From the NCBI GenBank assembly GCA_043742865.1, contig JAYTXR010000056.1, forward strand, positions 1 through 9,856: a stretch of 9,856 nucleotides of DNA, written 5' to 3'. A program made the translations under genes and the position numbers. The DNA is from PALSA-911 sp043742865 (GTDB lineage Bacteria > Pseudomonadota > Alphaproteobacteria > Acetobacterales > Acetobacteraceae). Shown piece by piece: positions 5,785 through 9,856 of this stretch (its first letter is position 1; every line of letters begins with the position of its first letter). Below the pieces are notes generated by a model, which ran no database searches, was not told the origin of the DNA, and was given only the letters and a program-made list of their open reading frames with translations.

Positions 5785-8059
5785 GGCGTACCTTCACGCC
5801 ATCGGCGCGGTCTGCTGAAATCGGGGATGCTTCGGTATCGCGCGGCATCGACATCGGCAAGATCAGGCTGACGCTGGCACCCGGCCCGTCGGCGCGGTCC
5901 TCCAGCAAAAGCGATCCGCCATGCTCCTCGAGGATCTTCTTGACGATGGCGAGGCCGAGGCCGGTTCCCTTGGGCTTGTGGGTGACATAGGGCTCGGTCA
6001 GCCGGGCGCGATCCTGCTCGGGCAGGCCGATCCCGTCATCGGTGACGGTGATCCGCACGCTGTCGCCGCCTGCCAAAGCGTGCACCGACAGCGAAATCCG
6101 CCCGGCGCCGGCGCCGACATCGGGGCGCATCGCCACCGCGTCGGCGGCGTTCTGCAGCAGATTGGTCAGCGCCTGCACCAGCATGCGCCGGTCGCAGGGC
6201 GCCACTGGCCCCTGCGCCGGAATGTCGGTGGTCCAAATGATCTGCGGCCGGGCGGTCCGCTGCAGCACCAGCGCCTCGCGCGCCACCCGGCCGATATCCT
6301 CGGGCTTGATCACCGGCAGGGGCATGCGGGCGAAGGCGGAGAATTCATCGACCATGCGGCCGATATCGCCGACGCTGCGCACGATGGTGTCGGCGCATTG
6401 GATGAAGGTTTCCGGATCGGAGGTGATTTCCTTGGCGAAGCGCCGCTTCAGCCGTTCGGCGGAAAGCTGGATCGGGGTCAGCGGGTTCTTGATCTCATGG
6501 GCGATGCGCCGCGCCACATCGGCCCAGGCGGCCGTGCGCTGGGCCGATTGCAGTTCGGTGATGTCGTCGAAGGTAACCACGAAACCGTCCGCGCGACCCC
6601 CGGTAAGGTCGGCGCCGATACGCACCAGCAGCGTGCGCCGGCGGCTGGCCGGACCGATCTGGACTTCCCCGGTGCGGGCCCGTTCCGGTGCCGCCTGCGC
6701 CTGGCGCATCAGGGCGGCGAACTCCGGCACCACCTCGCCCAGGTCGCGCCCGATCGCGCCCAGCAGATCGATCTCCAGCAGCTCGCGCGCGGCGTGGTTC
6801 GGCAGCTCGATCCGGCCCTGGGCATCGAGGCCGATGACCCCGGCGGAGACGCCGGACAGCACGGTCTCGGTGAACCGCCTGCGCTCGTCGATCTGGCTGT
6901 AGGCGTCCATCAGCTCGCTGCGCTGGGCGGCGAGCTGGCCGGTCATGCGGTTGAACGCCCGCGACAGCCCGGCGATTTCATCCTGGGTCTTCGCCTCGGG
7001 CACGCGGACCTGCAGATCGCCGCTGCGCACCCGCTCGGCGGCGTGGATCAGCCGGCCGATCGGGCGGGCGATCTGGTTGGCCATCACCAGGCCGATCAGC
7101 ACCGCCGCCGACAGCACCAGCAGGGCCACGATGGCGAAGATCCAGGCGAAGGCGATCTGCAGCCAGGACCGGTTGTTGTCGAGGCGGTTATATTCGGCAA
7201 CGGCACTCTCGGTGCGCTCCATATAGGCCAGGATTTGCGGGTCCACCGGCCGGCCGATCACCAGGATCAGCGGCGGGGTGGATTCCAGCTGCACCACCGC
7301 GCGGACCCGCGCCCCGTCATCGGCGTTCAGCACCGCGACATCCCCCGCGCGCGCCCGCTCGGTGGCCCAGGGCGGCGGCGGCTCGGTGCCCATGCCGTCC
7401 AGTATCCCCGCCGAGGCCATGATCTGCCCGGTTACCGGCTCGAAGATCACCGCTTCGGTCAGGCCGCGCAGACCGGTCTGCGTCGCCAGCAATTCGGCAA
7501 AGGCCGTTGGATCGGCGCCGACATAGGGGCCGGCGCGGGTGATGTCGTTGCCCATCTCCAGCGCCACCGCGCGGATGTTGTTGCGATGCTCCTCGAGATA
7601 GCCGCGCGAGGCCTGCAACGAGGCGTCCAGTGCGGCGCGGACCGGATCGTTGAACCAGGCCTGAATGCCGTAATGAAAAAACGTCACCGCGAAGGCCGCG
7701 ACGACGATGGTGGGCGCCACCGCCACACCGCTGAACAGCAGCACCAGCCGGACATGCAGCCGCGATCCGGCCGAGCCGCGCCGGCGCTCGACCCAGACCC
7801 GGGTCAGCCGCACCGCCAGCACCGCGCCGAGCAGCAGCAGCACCGACAGATTGGCCAGCACCAGCCCCACGCCCAGACCGGGGGTGAAGCCGAGCGGGGT
7901 GCCGCGCGCCATCAGCGCGAAGGTGGCGATACCGACCCCCAGCGCGAGACAGGCGAAGACGATGGTGGCGGCCTTGCCCAGCAATGCCTCACCGAGCCTG
8001 CGCACCAGCGACGGGGGCGGGGACGGCTCGAGGCCGGAAAGTTCCTCGGCGCGCGTCAT
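5774..8059 (-). CDS. ntrY: NtrY, membrane sensor histidine kinase
   Basis: 761 residues. Three hydrophobic segments lie near 30-50, 62-86 and 104-127, then a periplasmic sensor region up to about 300 and a fourth membrane segment near 302-324. A HAMP domain follows (ARPIGRLIHAAERVRSGDL), then a PAS domain (about 390-500, GVIGLDAQGRIELPNHAA), a HisKA domain with ARRIAHEIKNPLTPI (phospho-acceptor His521) and an HATPase_c domain with the N box NLLQNAADAV, G1 VTDDGIGLP and G2 GTGLGLAIVK. This is the full architecture of alphaproteobacterial NtrY, which senses an unsettled signal (nitrogen status, redox or oxygen) and phosphorylates NtrX. The gap to ntrC is 25 nt without a clear Shine-Dalgarno, so coupling to ntrC translation is likely. 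The 3' end overlaps ntrX by 11 nt. Inner membrane. Confidence 0.96.
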   Translation of the reverse strand: MTRAEELSGLEPSPPPSLVRRLGEALLGKAATIVFACLALGVGIATFALMARGTPLGFTPGLGVGLVLANLSVLLLLGAVLAVRLTRVWVERRRGSAGSRLHVRLVLLFSGVAVAPTIVVAAFAVTFFHYGIQAWFNDPVRAALDASLQASRGYLEEHRNNIRAVALEMGNDITRAGPYVGADPTAFAELLATQTGLRGLTEAVIFEPVTGQIMASAGILDGMGTEPPPPWATERARAGDVAVLNADDGARVRAVVQLESTPPLILVIGRPVDPQILAYMERTESAVAEYNRLDNNRSWLQIAFAWIFAIVALLVLSAAVLIGLVMANQIARPIGRLIHAAERVRSGDLQVRVPEAKTQDEIAGLSRAFNRMTGQLAAQRSELMDAYSQIDERRRFTETVLSGVSAGVIGLDAQGRIELPNHAARELLEIDLLGAIGRDLGEVVPEFAALMRQAQAAPERARTGEVQIGPASRRRTLLVRIGADLTGGRADGFVVTFDDITELQSAQRTAAWADVARRIAHEIKNPLTPIQLSAERLKRRFAKEITSDPETFIQCADTIVRSVGDIGRMVDEFSAFARMPLPVIKPEDIGRVAREALVLQRTARPQIIWTTDIPAQGPVAPCDRRMLVQALTNLLQNAADAVAMRPDVGAGAGRISLSVHALAGGDSVRITVTDDGIGLPEQDRARLTEPYVTHKPKGTGLGLAIVKKILEEHGGSLLLEDRADGPGASVSLILPMSMPRDTEASPISADRADGVKVRHGA

Positions 8060-8084
8060 GGCGCGCCGAGCCGCCGGCGGGGCG

Positions 8085-9548
<1,464 letters not shown>

Positions 9549-9555
9549 CGGCGTT

Positions 9556-9578
9556 TTGGTATCCTGCTTGGTATCCTG
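9556..9578 (-). repeat. Tandem 11-nt direct repeat in the ntrB-ntrC gap
   Basis: TTGGTATCCTG occurs at 9556-9566 and again at 9568-9578 (12-nt period); the first ten bases occur a third time at 3081-3090, just before the ABM gene. On the coding (minus) strand the motif reads CAGGATACCAA and includes an AGGA Shine-Dalgarno core. The nearest copy is 13 nt from the ntrC ATG, too far to be an ideal ribosome binding site. It may be a duplicated leader element or slippage product. Confidence 0.6.
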
Positions 9579-9631
9579 GGCTGGCGCGTCTTCGTTGCTT
9601 GGACCGGCGTCATCGCGGCAACTGGCGGAAA

Positions 9632-9856
9632 TCAGGCATAGGCTTCCTCGTCCGTGAGAACCGGCAGATGCAGGCGAAATTCGGTGCGTCCCGGCCGGCT
9701 CTCGACCTCAATCAGCCCGCCATGATCGCCGACGATCTTGGCCACCAGCGCCAGGCCAAGCCCGCTGCCGGTCGGCTTGGTGCTGATGAACGGATCGAAC
9801 AGATACGGACGGATATCCTCGGCGATGCCGGGACCATTGTCGCGGACGCTGACCAG
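9632..9856 (-). CDS. ntrB: NtrB, nitrogen sensor histidine kinase (C-terminal part, cut by window edge)
   Basis: Only the last 74 residues are visible, from the right edge to the TGA at 9632-9634. They are the end of a histidine kinase ATPase domain: VRDNGPGI is the G1 box, FISTKPTGSGLGLALVAKIV is the F/G2 region, and DHGGLIEVESRPGRTEF leads to the final strand. The position directly before ntrC, 83 nt away, identifies it as NtrB, the soluble kinase/phosphatase that sets NtrC phosphorylation under control of PII protein. Its PAS and His-containing domains lie outside the window. The identification rests mainly on gene order. Confidence 0.9.
   Translation of the reverse strand: MVSVRDNGPGIAEDIRPYLFDPFISTKPTGSGLGLALVAKIVGDHGGLIEVESRPGRTEFRLHLPVLTDEEAYA

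Noticed and set aside
4438..5871. 477-codon plus-strand open frame antisense to ntrX
   Set aside because: Shadow frame of the same kind; the minus-strand gene carries all NtrX motifs.

Overview
The window looks like chromosomal DNA from a GC-rich alphaproteobacterium. A Rhodospirillales/Acetobacteraceae-type lineage is my guess from the gene content, but no rRNA or other firm marker is present. The main argument is the collinear nitrogen two-component block ntrB-ntrC-ntrY-ntrX, which is characteristic of Alphaproteobacteria. Everything from about 822 to the right edge lies on the minus strand, so transcription runs from right to left.

Right part (9856 to 4390): the C-terminal end of NtrB (histidine kinase), then complete NtrC (sigma-54 activator with GAFTGA), NtrY (membrane sensor kinase) and NtrX (response regulator of the same architecture but without GAFTGA). 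Spacing is tight: 83 nt, 25 nt, then an 11-nt overlap. This fits one transcription unit for nitrogen and redox sensing. Directly behind ntrX, 11 nt after its stop, comes a PP_4765/HI0933-type FAD flavoprotein. Its only start that keeps the FAD-binding N-terminus is a CTG codon with a strong ribosome binding site.

Middle part (3079 to 822): a small metabolic cassette on the same strand. It encodes a YgiN-like antibiotic-biosynthesis-monooxygenase (ABM) domain protein, a DsbA-fold 2-hydroxychromene-2-carboxylate isomerase-like protein (kappa-GST type, TTG start) and an exported beta-lactamase-family serine hydrolase. The three are closely spaced and probably cotranscribed; together they suggest handling of quinones or aromatic compounds and esters.

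Left part (1 to 821): an accessory-looking junction. A plus-strand gene, cut by the window edge and visibly poorer in GC than the rest, encodes a winged-helix-like tail plus a nucleoside 2-deoxyribosyltransferase/TIR-like domain, a fold used in nucleotide- or NAD-directed effectors. It overlaps a 31-codon ORF by ATGA. A perfect 20-bp palindrome with a U-rich tract on the minus strand is a good terminator candidate for the leftward genes. Between it and the hydrolase lies a plus-strand remnant of an IS110-family transposase N-terminus. The left 820 bp therefore look like the scarred edge of an acquired segment next to a conserved chromosomal block.

No tRNA, rRNA, CRISPR array or intact mobile element was seen. 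The most interesting points are the putative nucleotide-targeting effector at the left edge, the CTG-started flavoprotein coupled to ntrX, and the quinol/isomerase/hydrolase cassette.
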